DNA of 64,000 nt from Jeotgalibaca sp. MA1X17-3 (GTDB lineage Bacteria; Bacillota; Bacilli; Lactobacillales; Aerococcaceae): contig NZ_CP090983.1 of assembly GCF_021513155.1 (NCBI RefSeq), positions 434,001 to 498,000 of the forward strand, in the 5' to 3' direction. Position 1 is the stretch's first letter. Each line of letters begins with the position of its first letter. The position numbers and the translations under genes are program-made. Positions 35,082-44,000 of this stretch are shown in pieces. The notes under the pieces were generated by a model. It ran no database searches. It was not told where the DNA came from and was given only the letters and a program-made list of their open reading frames with translations.

Positions 35082-36020
35082 ATGGTACAAAAGAGAAAAA
35101 CAGTTCATTTGATGGGAACCGTCATTGATTTGTTGATCGAACATGATTCTGCTGAGGAGCTGTTAACGGAAGTAATCAAACGTTTGGAACGATATGAACA
35201 TCGCTTTAGTGCAAATAGCTCTGATTCTGAATTAATGATGATTAATAAACAGGCAGGCATTCAGCCAGTTTCTGTTCATCCTGAGCTATATGAATTAATA
35301 AAAATCGGTACCATTCATAGTTGCGCACCAGAAAGTAATTTAAATATTGCCATCGGTCCTTTGGTTCAAACGTGGCGGATTGGATTTAGTGATGCAAAAG
35401 TTCCTTCTGATGAAGAAATCCAAAGATTGCTTCAAATAACGAATCCAAAAAATATTATCTTAAATGATGAAGAGCAAACTGTTTTTTTAAAACAAAAAGG
35501 AATGCTCATTGACCTAGGAGCACTCGCAAAAGGATACATAGCTGATTTGCTTATAGAGTATTTAAAAAATATGAATGTATCATCGGCCTTAATCAATTTA
35601 GGTGGAAACATCGTAGGACTAGGACCTTCTCGTTCTGCAGATAAAAAAAATTGGAACATCGGCATTCAAAATCCGTTGCTTCCTCGTAATCAATATATGG
35701 TCACTTTAAAAATTGCCAATCAGTCCGTTGTGACCTCTGGCATTTATGAAAGAAGTTTGAGTAGTGGTGGACAAACCTATCACCATATTCTTGATTCCCA
35801 CACGGGATATCCACTTACGACGGATGTTGCTAGTTTAACCATCCAGTCTGAACAATCAGTGGATGGTGAAATATGGACCACTCGCTTATATGGGAAACCG
35901 GCACAAGATGTGATTAATCAGTTAAATCAACTAGAAGGAATAGAAGGACTGCTTATTAAAAAAGATGGCACGATTCTTTATTCGAATGGTCTAAAAGAAA
36001 TGATGAAAAAAAACATTTAA
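35082..36020 (+). CDS. apbE: ApbE-type FAD:protein FMN transferase
   Basis: A 312-residue ApbE-family protein. It has NLNIAIGPLVQTWRIG, LIDLGALAKGYIAD, LINLGGNIVGLG, the C-terminal signature HHILDSHTGYP and TTDVASLTI. It transfers FMN from FAD to Thr/Ser in D-x2-S/T-G/S-A-T/S motifs. There is no signal peptide or lipobox, so it acts in the cytosol, unlike Ftp-type exported versions. The gene two places downstream encodes a protein with two such motifs, its likely target. Confidence 0.92.
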   Translation: MVQKRKTVHLMGTVIDLLIEHDSAEELLTEVIKRLERYEHRFSANSSDSELMMINKQAGIQPVSVHPELYELIKIGTIHSCAPESNLNIAIGPLVQTWRIGFSDAKVPSDEEIQRLLQITNPKNIILNDEEQTVFLKQKGMLIDLGALAKGYIADLLIEYLKNMNVSSALINLGGNIVGLGPSRSADKKNWNIGIQNPLLPRNQYMVTLKIANQSVVTSGIYERSLSSGGQTYHHILDSHTGYPLTTDVASLTIQSEQSVDGEIWTTRLYGKPAQDVINQLNQLEGIEGLLIKKDGTILYSNGLKEMMKKNI

Positions 36021-36056
36021 TCAATATAGATTAATGAATTGGAAGGAAGTAATAAC

Positions 36057-36665
36057 ATGCAAAAGTTTATCGGTTTAGTAGGAACAAATTCAGATCGCTC
36101 TACCAATCGTCAGTTGCTACAATTTATGGAAAAACATTTTTCAGATAAAGCAGAAATTGAAATCGTAGAAATTAAAGAGGTTCCAATCTTTAATAAACCT
36201 GCCGATCGAACCATTCCTGAAGAAGTAGCAAAAATCGCTAAAAAAATTGATGAGGCAGCTGGAGTTATTATTAGCACTCCTGAATATGATCACTCTGTTC
36301 CTGCAGCACTAAGTAATGCCCTAAATTGGTTGTCTTATGGAATTTACCCATTTGTTGACAAACCAGTAATGATTACGGGAGCTTCTTACGGAACACTTGG
36401 TTCTTCTAGAGCACAAATGCACTTGCGTCAGATATTAGATGCTCCAGAATTAAAAGCTCGTATTATGCCTAGTTCAGAATTCTTATTGAGTCATTCTCTA
36501 CAAGCGTTTGACAAAGATAATAACTTGAATAATCAAGAGCACGTAGAAAAATTAGAAGAATTATTTGCAGACTTTTTGACTTTTGTAGAAATCACTAATC
36601 AATTAAACCACGCACATGCTCTTAATAAAAAAGCAGCAGCAGATTTTTCTTGGGAAGAAATATAA
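36057..36665 (+). CDS. NADPH-dependent FMN reductase-family flavoprotein
   Basis: A 202-residue flavodoxin-like protein with GLVGTNSDRSTNRQLLQF (phosphate-binding loop), STPEYDHSVPAALSNALNWLS and the GASYGTLGSSRAQMHLRQIL segment, as in the NAD(P)H:FMN/quinone reductase group. ATG 36057 follows GGAAGGAAG; an upstream TTG at 36039 lies before the site. It is closely related to the N-terminal half of the next gene product, so the pair arose by duplication. Confidence 0.88.
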   Translation: MQKFIGLVGTNSDRSTNRQLLQFMEKHFSDKAEIEIVEIKEVPIFNKPADRTIPEEVAKIAKKIDEAAGVIISTPEYDHSVPAALSNALNWLSYGIYPFVDKPVMITGASYGTLGSSRAQMHLRQILDAPELKARIMPSSEFLLSHSLQAFDKDNNLNNQEHVEKLEELFADFLTFVEITNQLNHAHALNKKAAADFSWEEI

Positions 36666-36682
36666 AATAGGAGTTGTCTATA

Positions 36683-37876
36683 GTGAAAATAGTAGGAATT
36701 GTAGGATCTAACGCAGAATTATCATATAACCGTAAATTATTGCAATTTATAGAAAAACAGTTTGGCAGTATGTTTGATTTTGAAGTAATTGAAATCAAGG
36801 ATATTCCTTTATTTAACCAAAGTAACGACCAAACGAACAGCGCTCCTATTCAAAATATTCATAGAAAAATTTTGAATGCAGATGGCGTAATCATCGCAAC
36901 ACCAGAACATAATCACACAATTCCAGCAGCATTGAAAAGTGTATTAGAATGGTTATCGTTCAATATTCATTCATTAGATGAAAAGCCAGTAATGATTGTA
37001 GGGGCTTCTTACTATGATCAAGGTTCTTCACGCGCACAATTACATTTACGTCAGATATTAGATGCTCCAGGTGTAAATGCAATGGTTATGCCCGGTAATG
37101 AATTTTTACTTGGAAAAGTAAAAGAAGCATTCGACGAAAAGGATCGTTTGAAAGACCAAGGAACCATTGATTTCTTAAAAACTTGCCTAGAAAAGTTTGT
37201 TAAATTTATCAATGTGGTTACCGTTTTAGAAGCACCTAAAAAAGAAGCAGCTAAACCAGAAGATTTACATGCAACTGGTAAAGTTGATACAACTATTGAA
37301 GGCGTAGATATGGAAGCAGATGATTGGCTGGAGCAAGCTGCTGAATTAGTTGATGCAGTAGAAGGAAATACGTATGTGAAACTCGATCGTGGTCTTTTGA
37401 CTGTAGATCAATTGAACTACTTCTTATCTTCTATGCCTATGGAATTGACTTATGCAGATAGCAATAACCAGTTCTTATACTACAACCATACAAAACCAAT
37501 GGAAGAAATGTTGGCAGGTCGTACTCCTGGACAAGTAGGAAATCCTCTAGCAAAATGTCACCCTGAAAAATCATTCAAGGGAGTAGAGTGGGTTCTTCAA
37601 CAATTACGTTCTGGAGCAATGGATTCTGTTCGAGTAAATGTACCTACACACGGACCTGATAAATTTGTGGTTCATAATTACCAAGCGATGCATGATCCAG
37701 AAGGAAATTATGTAGGAGTTAATGAATACATTTTAGACTTTAAACCAATTGTAGACTGGTACTTAGAACAAACTGGTATGAAATTAGAAGGAAATGTGGA
37801 TGCTGTATCCAGTGCATCTGTTAAAGATGAAGGAGAAACAGTAGATGCTGTTTCTGGAGCTTCAGAGTCTTATTAA
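36683..37876 (+). CDS. Flavin reductase-PAS fusion with C-terminal flavinylation motifs
   Basis: A 397-residue three-part protein. Residues 1-180 form a flavodoxin-like FMN reductase domain (ATPEHNHTIPAALKSVLEWL, GASYYDQGSSRAQLHLRQIL). Residues about 225-355 form a PAS domain of the DUF438/PAS_10 kind (LTVDQLNYFLSSMPMEL, GQVGNPLAKCHPEKS). The tail carries two motifs, DAVSSAS (373-379) and DAVSGAS (388-394), matching ApbE targets with Ser in the acceptor place. With apbE two genes upstream, covalent FMN attachment is likely. GTG start 36683 has AGGAG nine bases upstream. The electron acceptor is unknown. Confidence 0.85.
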   Translation: MKIVGIVGSNAELSYNRKLLQFIEKQFGSMFDFEVIEIKDIPLFNQSNDQTNSAPIQNIHRKILNADGVIIATPEHNHTIPAALKSVLEWLSFNIHSLDEKPVMIVGASYYDQGSSRAQLHLRQILDAPGVNAMVMPGNEFLLGKVKEAFDEKDRLKDQGTIDFLKTCLEKFVKFINVVTVLEAPKKEAAKPEDLHATGKVDTTIEGVDMEADDWLEQAAELVDAVEGNTYVKLDRGLLTVDQLNYFLSSMPMELTYADSNNQFLYYNHTKPMEEMLAGRTPGQVGNPLAKCHPEKSFKGVEWVLQQLRSGAMDSVRVNVPTHGPDKFVVHNYQAMHDPEGNYVGVNEYILDFKPIVDWYLEQTGMKLEGNVDAVSSASVKDEGETVDAVSGASESY

Positions 37877-37887
37877 TTAATCTAGAC

Positions 37888-37933
37888 AAAAATGCCCGGA
37901 TGAGAATTTTTCCTCTCATCCAGGCATTTTTTG
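37888..37933. terminator. Bidirectional terminator
   Basis: Stem AAAAATGCCCGGATGAGA / TCTCATCCAGGCATTTTTT between the flavin reductase gene and the convergent small gene. Confidence 0.9.
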
Positions 37934-37939
37934 TGTGTT

Positions 37940-38239
37940 TTATTTTGTTTGATACAAACGGTCTGCTTCCTTTAGTAGTTCATAAGTAGCAACAGTCGTT
38001 TCACAAGTATCCTGTGGAGCTTGATAGTCATTAGTTAGTGTTCTTAGATTTTTGAATTCAGTAGCAAAATCAGTAGAATCTGTTGCTATTTTTTCTTCTA
38101 ACGTTTCAAATATCCTTCTGATTTCAATGATTTCTGGATGATGAGGACCATGGACTTTTGCAATTGCTTTTGTATACATTTCCAACGTATCTCTTTCCTT
38201 CTCCATATATTCTTTAAAAGTAGGCTTCTTATTCATCAT
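37940..38239 (-). CDS. Hemerythrin-like (HHE) half-domain protein
   Basis: A 99-residue helical protein. The segment KVHGPHHPEIIEIRRIFETLEEKI resembles the helix with HGxxHPE found in ScdA/YtfE-type di-iron Fe-S repair proteins, here in a shortened context. A complete HHE domain would need more His/Glu ligands than are visible, so it may bind a metal differently or act as a partner. It is divergent from the UvrA-like gene, with an FNR-like box in between. Assignment is tentative. Confidence 0.55.
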   Translation of the reverse strand: MMNKKPTFKEYMEKERDTLEMYTKAIAKVHGPHHPEIIEIRRIFETLEEKIATDSTDFATEFKNLRTLTNDYQAPQDTCETTVATYELLKEADRLYQTK

Positions 38240-38297
38240 TACTTCCTCTTTTCTTTTTGTTGTATATTCATTTTAAAGGAAGGACCAGAAAAAGAAA

Positions 38298-38311
38298 TTG
38301 ATCTGAGTCAA
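38298..38311. promoter_or_regulatory. FNR-like box between the HHE-like and UvrA-like genes
   Basis: TTGATCTGAGTCAA differs from TTGAT-N4-ATCAA by one base. It lies 107 bases before the UvrA-like ATG and 59 bases before the divergent HHE-like ATG, so it could serve either gene. Confidence 0.55.
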
Positions 38312-38417
38312 GAGTTGATGATCTATTACGATCATTCAAATTCTTTGTATTTCCCATAGATGTCTCGTACTGTAGAGGTAGTAATTTTATCCAAGTAGGA
38401 AGGAAAAGGGTGAGGAT

Positions 38418-40688
38418 ATGTCAGAAAATAGAGATGAAATTATTTTAAGAGGACTAAAAGAAAATAATTTAAAAAACATTGATTTGAATATTCCTAAGGG
38501 AACAATTAATGTCTTTACGGGACTTTCAGGATCTGGAAAAAGTTCAGTTGTTTTTGATACACTTGCAACCGAGAGTAGAAGACAAATGACGATGAATTAT
38601 CCTCTCTACGTTCGAAATCAAATGCCCAGGTACGAGAGACCTCATGCAGATCTGATGCAAAATTTAAGTCCAGTAGTTGTAGTAGAACAAAGAGCCGTTG
38701 GTGGCAATTCTCGTTCTACTGTCGGTACGTATATGGATATCGATCCATTAATTAGATTATTATTTTCCCGAATTGGAGATCCTTCCATAGGTTCAGCTAC
38801 AGATTATTCTATGCATAGTACGTTTGGAAGGTGTCCCAAATGTGATGGATTTGGTGAAGTAGTTACACCAGATGTCAATAAACTGGTTGATTTTGATAAA
38901 ACTCTGCGAGAATATGCAGTTCAATTCAAACCCTTATCTCCCTCAGGCTGGCAAGGACAATGGATGATGACTTGTGGACTATTTGATCCAGATAAACCAA
39001 TTAAAGAGTATAGCGAAGAAAATCGTAGACTTCTATTAGACGGTCCTCCAGGAGGAGGCACCATCTATGCGCCGTTTCATACAAAAGATGGTCCCCATAA
39101 CGCACAATGGGATGGACTCCTCCCTAGGTTTACGCGATTATATATTAATAGAGATGTCACAAAATTAAAACAAGTCTCTCAAGAAGATGTTTTAGCAGTA
39201 TCAACCCATTCTATTTGTCCGCTTTGTCATGGTTCAGGTTTGAATCCTAAAGTATTAGATAGTAAAATAAATGGTTTAAATATTTTAGAATATGATGATT
39301 TGGAATTAACTGAAATCCAAACAGAACTAGAAAAAATAAAGGATCCACTCGGTAAATCAGTAGCAAGCCAAGCAATTCCTCCTATCAAACAGCTGATTGA
39401 AATGGGATTAGGATATTTAAGTTTATCTAGAAAAATGGGAACGCTATCTGGTGGAGAAGCACAACGGGTAAAAATTGCCCGTCACTTAGGTAGTAGTTTA
39501 AATAATATGACCTACATTTTTGATGAGCCAAGTGCAGGTCTACATCCAGAAGAGGTACGTTTACTGATTGAAATGTTGAAGACGATTAAGAAGCAACACA
39601 ATACTGTAATTGTGATCGAACATGATTTATCGGTTATAAAAGCAGCCGATCAGATTATTGAAATGGGTCCAGAAGCCGGTATAGGTGGAGGAGAAATTAT
39701 TTATCAAGGAAATGCAAAAGGACTTAAAGGTTCATCTGCATCAACCACATTAGATCATGAGCTACAACTAAATAAACATCCAAGAAAAGGAAAATATTCC
39801 TTTTCTATTGAGAACGCAACGATTAACAACTTAAAAAACATTAGTGTCGAGATACCGAAAAATGTTTTGGTTTCTGTTTGTGGAGTCTCTGGGTCTGGAA
39901 AAAGTTCTTTATTTTTAGAAGCCTTTACGGAGAAATATCCAGAGACAATCGCAGTAGGGCAAGATCGAATCGGAATTTCTAGTCGCTCCACTTTGGCAAC
40001 CTATATGGGAGTTATGGATGATATACGGAAAATATTTTCAAAAGAAACAGGGCAACCAGCAGGCTTATTCAGTTTCAACTCATTAGGAGCGTGTCCGGTA
40101 TGTCATGGTAAAGGATTTACAACACCAGATGTAGCGTTTGCGGATCCTGTGACGATTACGTGTGAGTCATGTGGTGGTACAAGGTATTCAGACGAAGCTT
40201 TATCTTTTTATTATAAAGGAAGAAATATAGTAGACGTTTTGGCTTTAACAGTGGATGAAGCTGTTGATGTTTTTGAAATGCCTAAAATTGTTAAAAAAAT
40301 AAACACCTTAAAAGAAGTAGGATTAGGCTACTTAACCATTGGACAAACGACCAGTTCTTTAAGTGGGGGAGAAGTTCAACGCCTTAAACTAGCGAGTCAA
40401 TTAAAAAAAGAAGGACAAATTTACCTGCTGGACGAACCTTCTTTAGGGTTGCATATGAAGGATAATGAAAAACTATTGGATGTATTCCAAAATCTAGTCG
40501 ATAAAGGAAATTCAGTTATTATTATTGAACATAACTTAGATTTTATAGCCGCAAGTGACTGGGTAATTGAAATGGGACCAGAAGGTGGTAAAAGAGGGGG
40601 ACACATTATTTATGAAGGGACACCAGAAAAGATGCTCCAAGCAAAAACCATAACAGCAAAGTGGTTAAGAAATGGAATGGAACAATAA
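38418..40688 (+). CDS. UvrA-like ABC ATPase (short class, UvrA2-like)
   Basis: A 756-residue UvrA-family protein with two ATPase halves. It has Walker A GLSGSGKSS (35-43) and GVSGSGKSS near 490, signatures LSGGEAQRVKIAR and LSGGEVQRLKLAS, zinc motifs CPKCDGFG, CPLCHGSG and CPVCHGKG/CESCGG. It is about 190 residues shorter than canonical UvrA, which fits the classes lacking the UvrB-binding region and often associated with drug tolerance. AAGGAAAAGGGTGAGG precedes ATG. The FNR-like box upstream suggests redox control. Role in excision repair is doubtful without the UvrB contact region. Confidence 0.9.
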   Translation: MSENRDEIILRGLKENNLKNIDLNIPKGTINVFTGLSGSGKSSVVFDTLATESRRQMTMNYPLYVRNQMPRYERPHADLMQNLSPVVVVEQRAVGGNSRSTVGTYMDIDPLIRLLFSRIGDPSIGSATDYSMHSTFGRCPKCDGFGEVVTPDVNKLVDFDKTLREYAVQFKPLSPSGWQGQWMMTCGLFDPDKPIKEYSEENRRLLLDGPPGGGTIYAPFHTKDGPHNAQWDGLLPRFTRLYINRDVTKLKQVSQEDVLAVSTHSICPLCHGSGLNPKVLDSKINGLNILEYDDLELTEIQTELEKIKDPLGKSVASQAIPPIKQLIEMGLGYLSLSRKMGTLSGGEAQRVKIARHLGSSLNNMTYIFDEPSAGLHPEEVRLLIEMLKTIKKQHNTVIVIEHDLSVIKAADQIIEMGPEAGIGGGEIIYQGNAKGLKGSSASTTLDHELQLNKHPRKGKYSFSIENATINNLKNISVEIPKNVLVSVCGVSGSGKSSLFLEAFTEKYPETIAVGQDRIGISSRSTLATYMGVMDDIRKIFSKETGQPAGLFSFNSLGACPVCHGKGFTTPDVAFADPVTITCESCGGTRYSDEALSFYYKGRNIVDVLALTVDEAVDVFEMPKIVKKINTLKEVGLGYLTIGQTTSSLSGGEVQRLKLASQLKKEGQIYLLDEPSLGLHMKDNEKLLDVFQNLVDKGNSVIIIEHNLDFIAASDWVIEMGPEGGKRGGHIIYEGTPEKMLQAKTITAKWLRNGMEQ

Positions 40689-40701
40689 AATTTCCCAAAA
40701 G

Positions 40702-40748
40702 AAAAAAGGACAGAGAAATCTCTTTTAGAGATTTTCTGTCCTTTTATT
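40702..40748. terminator. Bidirectional terminator
   Basis: Hairpin AAAAAAGGACAGA...ATCTC / GAGAT...TCTGTCCTTTT between two convergent genes. Confidence 0.85.
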
Positions 40749-40750
40749 TT

Positions 40751-41551
40751 TTACTCACTATAAAACCATTTGCCATATATCTCATCAAAAGATCCGTCTT
40801 GTTCCATATCGGCCAGAGTTTCATTAATACGTTCTTGTAAATCTGTATTTCCTTTTTTGAAAGCAACTGCCATCTCATCTTCACCAAAGTTATCATCAAG
40901 GACACGGAAAATATCTTTGTCTAATTGTTTCATATAGTAGCGTCCATAAACTTCACCAACTACGATTGCATCCACACGACCCGCTTCTAGATCACTGAAA
41001 GAATTATTATTAGAAGGATACAATACTAAATCCCCGCCTAATTTTTCGTATATTCCAGATGAATCTTCTTTGATTTTATCGACAGAGCTGGAAGATTGTT
41101 GGGTAGAAATTAATTTCCCTTCTAAATCAGCTTTTGTAGTAATCTCACTATCTTTCAAAACAATAATAGATTGCGCACTGGTTAAATAAGGCTCACTCAA
41201 GAGAACTTTTTCAGCTCGTTCCGGTGTTACTGCATAGCCATTCCAAAGTAAATCAATATTTTCAGTATCTAGTTCTGTTTCCTTCATTGCCCAATCAATA
41301 GGCTGGAATTTAATTTCTACATCCAAACGTTTTGCGACTTCTTTTGCTAAATCAACGTCGAAACCAACGATTTCACCACTTTCATCTTGATACCCCATAG
41401 GTGCAAACGTATCATCTAATCCCATCACCCACGTTTCTTTTCCTGTTCCATCGCTTAACGACTCGGTTCCTACCGAAGAACCTTCCACTGTTCCACCACA
41501 GGCAGCTAGCAAACTTGTAGATGCTATTAACAATAGTACTAATTTTTTCAT
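40751..41551 (-). CDS. Amino acid ABC transporter substrate-binding lipoprotein
   Basis: A 266-residue family 3 solute-binding protein. The lipoprotein signal is MKKLVLLLIASTSLLAACGG with lipobox LAAC. It continues with FAPMGYQDESGEIVGFDVDLAKEVAKRL, the usual binding core of polar amino acid receptors. ATG 41551 follows GGAGGAAAATGAT on the minus strand. No permease or ATPase gene lies beside it, so it may work with a transporter elsewhere or be an orphan receptor. A T-box leader upstream implies induction by uncharged tRNA; the specifier suggests His. Confidence 0.9.
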   Translation of the reverse strand: MKKLVLLLIASTSLLAACGGTVEGSSVGTESLSDGTGKETWVMGLDDTFAPMGYQDESGEIVGFDVDLAKEVAKRLDVEIKFQPIDWAMKETELDTENIDLLWNGYAVTPERAEKVLLSEPYLTSAQSIIVLKDSEITTKADLEGKLISTQQSSSSVDKIKEDSSGIYEKLGGDLVLYPSNNNSFSDLEAGRVDAIVVGEVYGRYYMKQLDKDIFRVLDDNFGEDEMAVAFKKGNTDLQERINETLADMEQDGSFDEIYGKWFYSE

Positions 41552-41616
41552 ATCATTTTCCTCCATCTTTCTATTTTTTAATAATGATTCTACGTCGTAC
41601 ATCGTGCTATTTCCAA

Positions 41617-41896
41617 TAAAAAAAGCCCCTTAACTTTCTACTGAAAGTTAAAGGACGATTGAATGTCGTGGTTCCACCTTTTTTTGTGATTCCTTCACAG
41701 AAATCACCTCAGAACGTTCCTATTGAAACGTTCGTGCTGTAACGGGCACACCCGAGTCCGTCTAATAAGGGGAAGGATTTCCTACCTGTTCAACGTTCTT
41801 GCTCTGAGATGTGTGTTCACTAGAGTCTATTGTTTGCTCGCACCTACCGCAAACTCTCTAAAAATAGACAAAAATTACTTTTTCTCTTCGTAGCAA
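41617..41896 (-). ncRNA. T-box leader upstream of the amino acid binding protein, candidate His specifier
   Basis: On the minus strand the leader has a lower stem I (TTGCT...GAGA / TCTC-AG-AGCAA), an AGTA motif on the 5' side of the specifier loop, GTGAA-CAC-A on the 3' side, the T-box motif AAGGTGGAACCACGA (41680-41666) and a terminator CCTTTAACTTTC / GAAAGTTAAGGGG plus T run (to 41617). By position the specifier is CAC (41815-41813), histidine. Uncharged tRNA would favour antitermination. Confidence 0.88.
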
Positions 41897-42057
41897 TGAA
41901 TATTAAAACAATAGTACCATACCCTTTTAGAAATACAAGTGATTTGTTAGAAGGAAACTCATTTATTTTTAATCTCTTGTTCATAAAAAAATAAAAACAA
42001 ATCGTTTCTAAAAGAAAGGATTGTATTTCGTTGAGCGTTCAACTAAACTTATCTTAC

Positions 42058-42079
42058 TGAGAATGAGAACTATTCTCAA
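42058..42079. promoter_or_regulatory. Fur-type box before the siderophore transporter
   Basis: TGAGAATGAGAACTATTCTCAA contains GAGAAT-N7-ATTCTC, a Fur/PerR-type inverted repeat close to the GATAATGATTATCATTATC pattern. It lies 18 bases before the first transporter ATG, a repressing position. Confidence 0.75.
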
Positions 42080-42096
42080 TAAGAAAGGAGCTGTCA

Positions 42097-43041
42097 ATGA
42101 AACGAATTGGATTAGTCATGGTATTGCTCCTTTTATTTTTTGTTTCTATGTTCATTGGTACACATGAACTTACTTTTTCAGGTCTACTGGAAGGTGATTC
42201 CACACAGTGGTTTCTTTTAAGAAAAACACGTCTTCCAAGAAATATTGCATTAGTATTAGCTGGTGGGATGCTTAGTATCTCTGGAAAAACCATGCAACAT
42301 TTGATGCAAAATAAATTTGTTTCCCCATCTACAATGGGGATGATGGATAGTGCTAAACTTGGAATTTTATTTGTAATGATTTTTATGCCGAATCATTCTA
42401 TTCTTGTTCGTTCTTTTATTGCGTTTGTATTTGCTTATGTGGGTGTTATTCTTTTTTTACGTTTGAGTAAAGTATTACCTAAAGGAGATCAGATGATTCT
42501 TCCGTTAACAGGAATTATGTTTGGTAATATTTTAGGGGCAGTTGCTTCTTTTTTCGCCTATCAATTTCAACTCGTACAGAATATGTCATCCTGGCTACAA
42601 GGAAACTTTGCGACCGTGATGGAAGGAAGTTACGAATTACTTTACGTAACCATCCCTGTTTTTATTCTTTTGTATGTATTTGCTTATCAAATTACGATTG
42701 CCGGTTTAGGGGAAACAACTGCTACTAGTTTAGGAATAAACTATCAACTTTTACAACGAATGATTTTTTGTCTAGTAGCTTTAGGAAGCAGCTCTGTTTT
42801 ATTGATGGTAGGAACCATTCCGTTTCTAGGCGTAGTCGTTCCCAATATTGTTTCTTTAATCTATGGAGATCATTTAAAAAATAGCCTGCTTCCAACTGTT
42901 ATATTTGGTAGTAGTTTCTTATTGTTTTGCGATATCTTATCACGTGTTTTGATTGCTCCCTATGAAATCCCTATTAGTGTTGTAGCGGGTGTCATTGGAG
43001 GAATTCTATTCCTTTACTTTTTGATAAGGAGGAGAACCTGA
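42097..43041 (+). CDS. yclN: Iron-siderophore ABC permease 1 (YclN/FatD-like)
   Basis: A 314-residue FecCD-family permease with nine to ten membrane helices and the family segments RLPRNIALVLAGGMLSISG and TIPFLGVVVPNIVSLIYGDHLKNSLLPT. The order permease, permease, ATPase, binding protein is that of B. subtilis yclNOPQ (petrobactin uptake) and the fat operons. AGAAAGGAGCTG precedes ATG and a Fur-type box stands upstream. Siderophore identity cannot be read from the sequence. Its stop overlaps the next ATG by one base. Confidence 0.9.
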   Translation: MKRIGLVMVLLLLFFVSMFIGTHELTFSGLLEGDSTQWFLLRKTRLPRNIALVLAGGMLSISGKTMQHLMQNKFVSPSTMGMMDSAKLGILFVMIFMPNHSILVRSFIAFVFAYVGVILFLRLSKVLPKGDQMILPLTGIMFGNILGAVASFFAYQFQLVQNMSSWLQGNFATVMEGSYELLYVTIPVFILLYVFAYQITIAGLGETTATSLGINYQLLQRMIFCLVALGSSSVLLMVGTIPFLGVVVPNIVSLIYGDHLKNSLLPTVIFGSSFLLFCDILSRVLIAPYEIPISVVAGVIGGILFLYFLIRRRT

Positions 43042-44000
43042 TGAAGCAGAAAACAATGAATAAGAAAATTATGTTCCTATTTCTGCTATGTATCGTGGCA
43101 ATCTTTGCTTATCTAACGATCAATACTTATGGAAATTGGGAGTATGCACTGAAGTTAAGAGGGAAAAGAGTTCTCGCCTTTATTTTGGTAGCTCTTGCTT
43201 CTTCTGTGAGTACACTTTCTTTCCAGACCTTAACTCGGAATCGTTTTTTAACTCCTGGTATTTTAGGTTTGGACCAACTATACATTCTGATTCAGACTAG
43301 CTTGTTTTTTTATGTAGGGGGAGTCCAGATTCTCTCACAAAATTCAGTTGGAATGTTTCTCTTGCAAGTATTCGTTATGGCTTCGCTTAGTACCGCTATG
43401 ATTTATTTTTTTATGGATGCATTCACAGCAGATCTATTTTTATTTCTGATGGTGGGAATGGTGTTAGGTTCTTTATTTTCAAGTATCAGTACCTTTTTAC
43501 AAGTAGTCATGGATCCTAATGAGTATGATTTACTTCAAGGGAAATTATTTGCCAACTTCACAAATGTAGACAGTAATTTACTCGGGATGGCAGCGATACT
43601 TGTTTTACTTGGTTCACTAATTCTTTGGAAAGTTGCTCCAGAATTGGATGTTCTTCATCTAGGTAGAGATTTGGCGATAAGTTTGGGGATTCGTGTTCAG
43701 AATTTTCAAAAAATAGTTTTATTTATTATTTCTGTGTTAACCGGAGTGGCTACAGCGTTAGTGGGTCCTTCTATCTTTTTAGGTTTTATTATTACAACAA
43801 TCGGTTATTATTTTTTTGATACCTATCGACATCGACAATTATTTATGGGCTGTTTCTTGATTGGAGTTCTCTTGTTAGTTGGGGGTCAATTTTTTGTAGA
43901 ACAAATATTTAAATGGCAAACAACCATTAGTACCGTCATCCAATTTATCGGTGGTCTGTTTTTTGTCGGTAAAATAATCCTGGAAAGGAAGAAAAGATGA
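43041..44000 (+). CDS. yclO: Iron-siderophore ABC permease 2 (YclO/FatC-like)
   Basis: A 319-residue FecCD-family permease paired with the preceding one; RGKRVLAFILVALASSVSTLSFQTLTRNRFLTPGILG and VGPSIFLGFIITTIGYY are the matching landmarks. Overlaps of one base with the upstream permease and four with the ATPase show tight translational coupling. It forms the second half of the heterodimeric membrane channel. Confidence 0.9.
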   Translation: MKQKTMNKKIMFLFLLCIVAIFAYLTINTYGNWEYALKLRGKRVLAFILVALASSVSTLSFQTLTRNRFLTPGILGLDQLYILIQTSLFFYVGGVQILSQNSVGMFLLQVFVMASLSTAMIYFFMDAFTADLFLFLMVGMVLGSLFSSISTFLQVVMDPNEYDLLQGKLFANFTNVDSNLLGMAAILVLLGSLILWKVAPELDVLHLGRDLAISLGIRVQNFQKIVLFIISVLTGVATALVGPSIFLGFIITTIGYYFFDTYRHRQLFMGCFLIGVLLLVGGQFFVEQIFKWQTTISTVIQFIGGLFFVGKIILERKKR

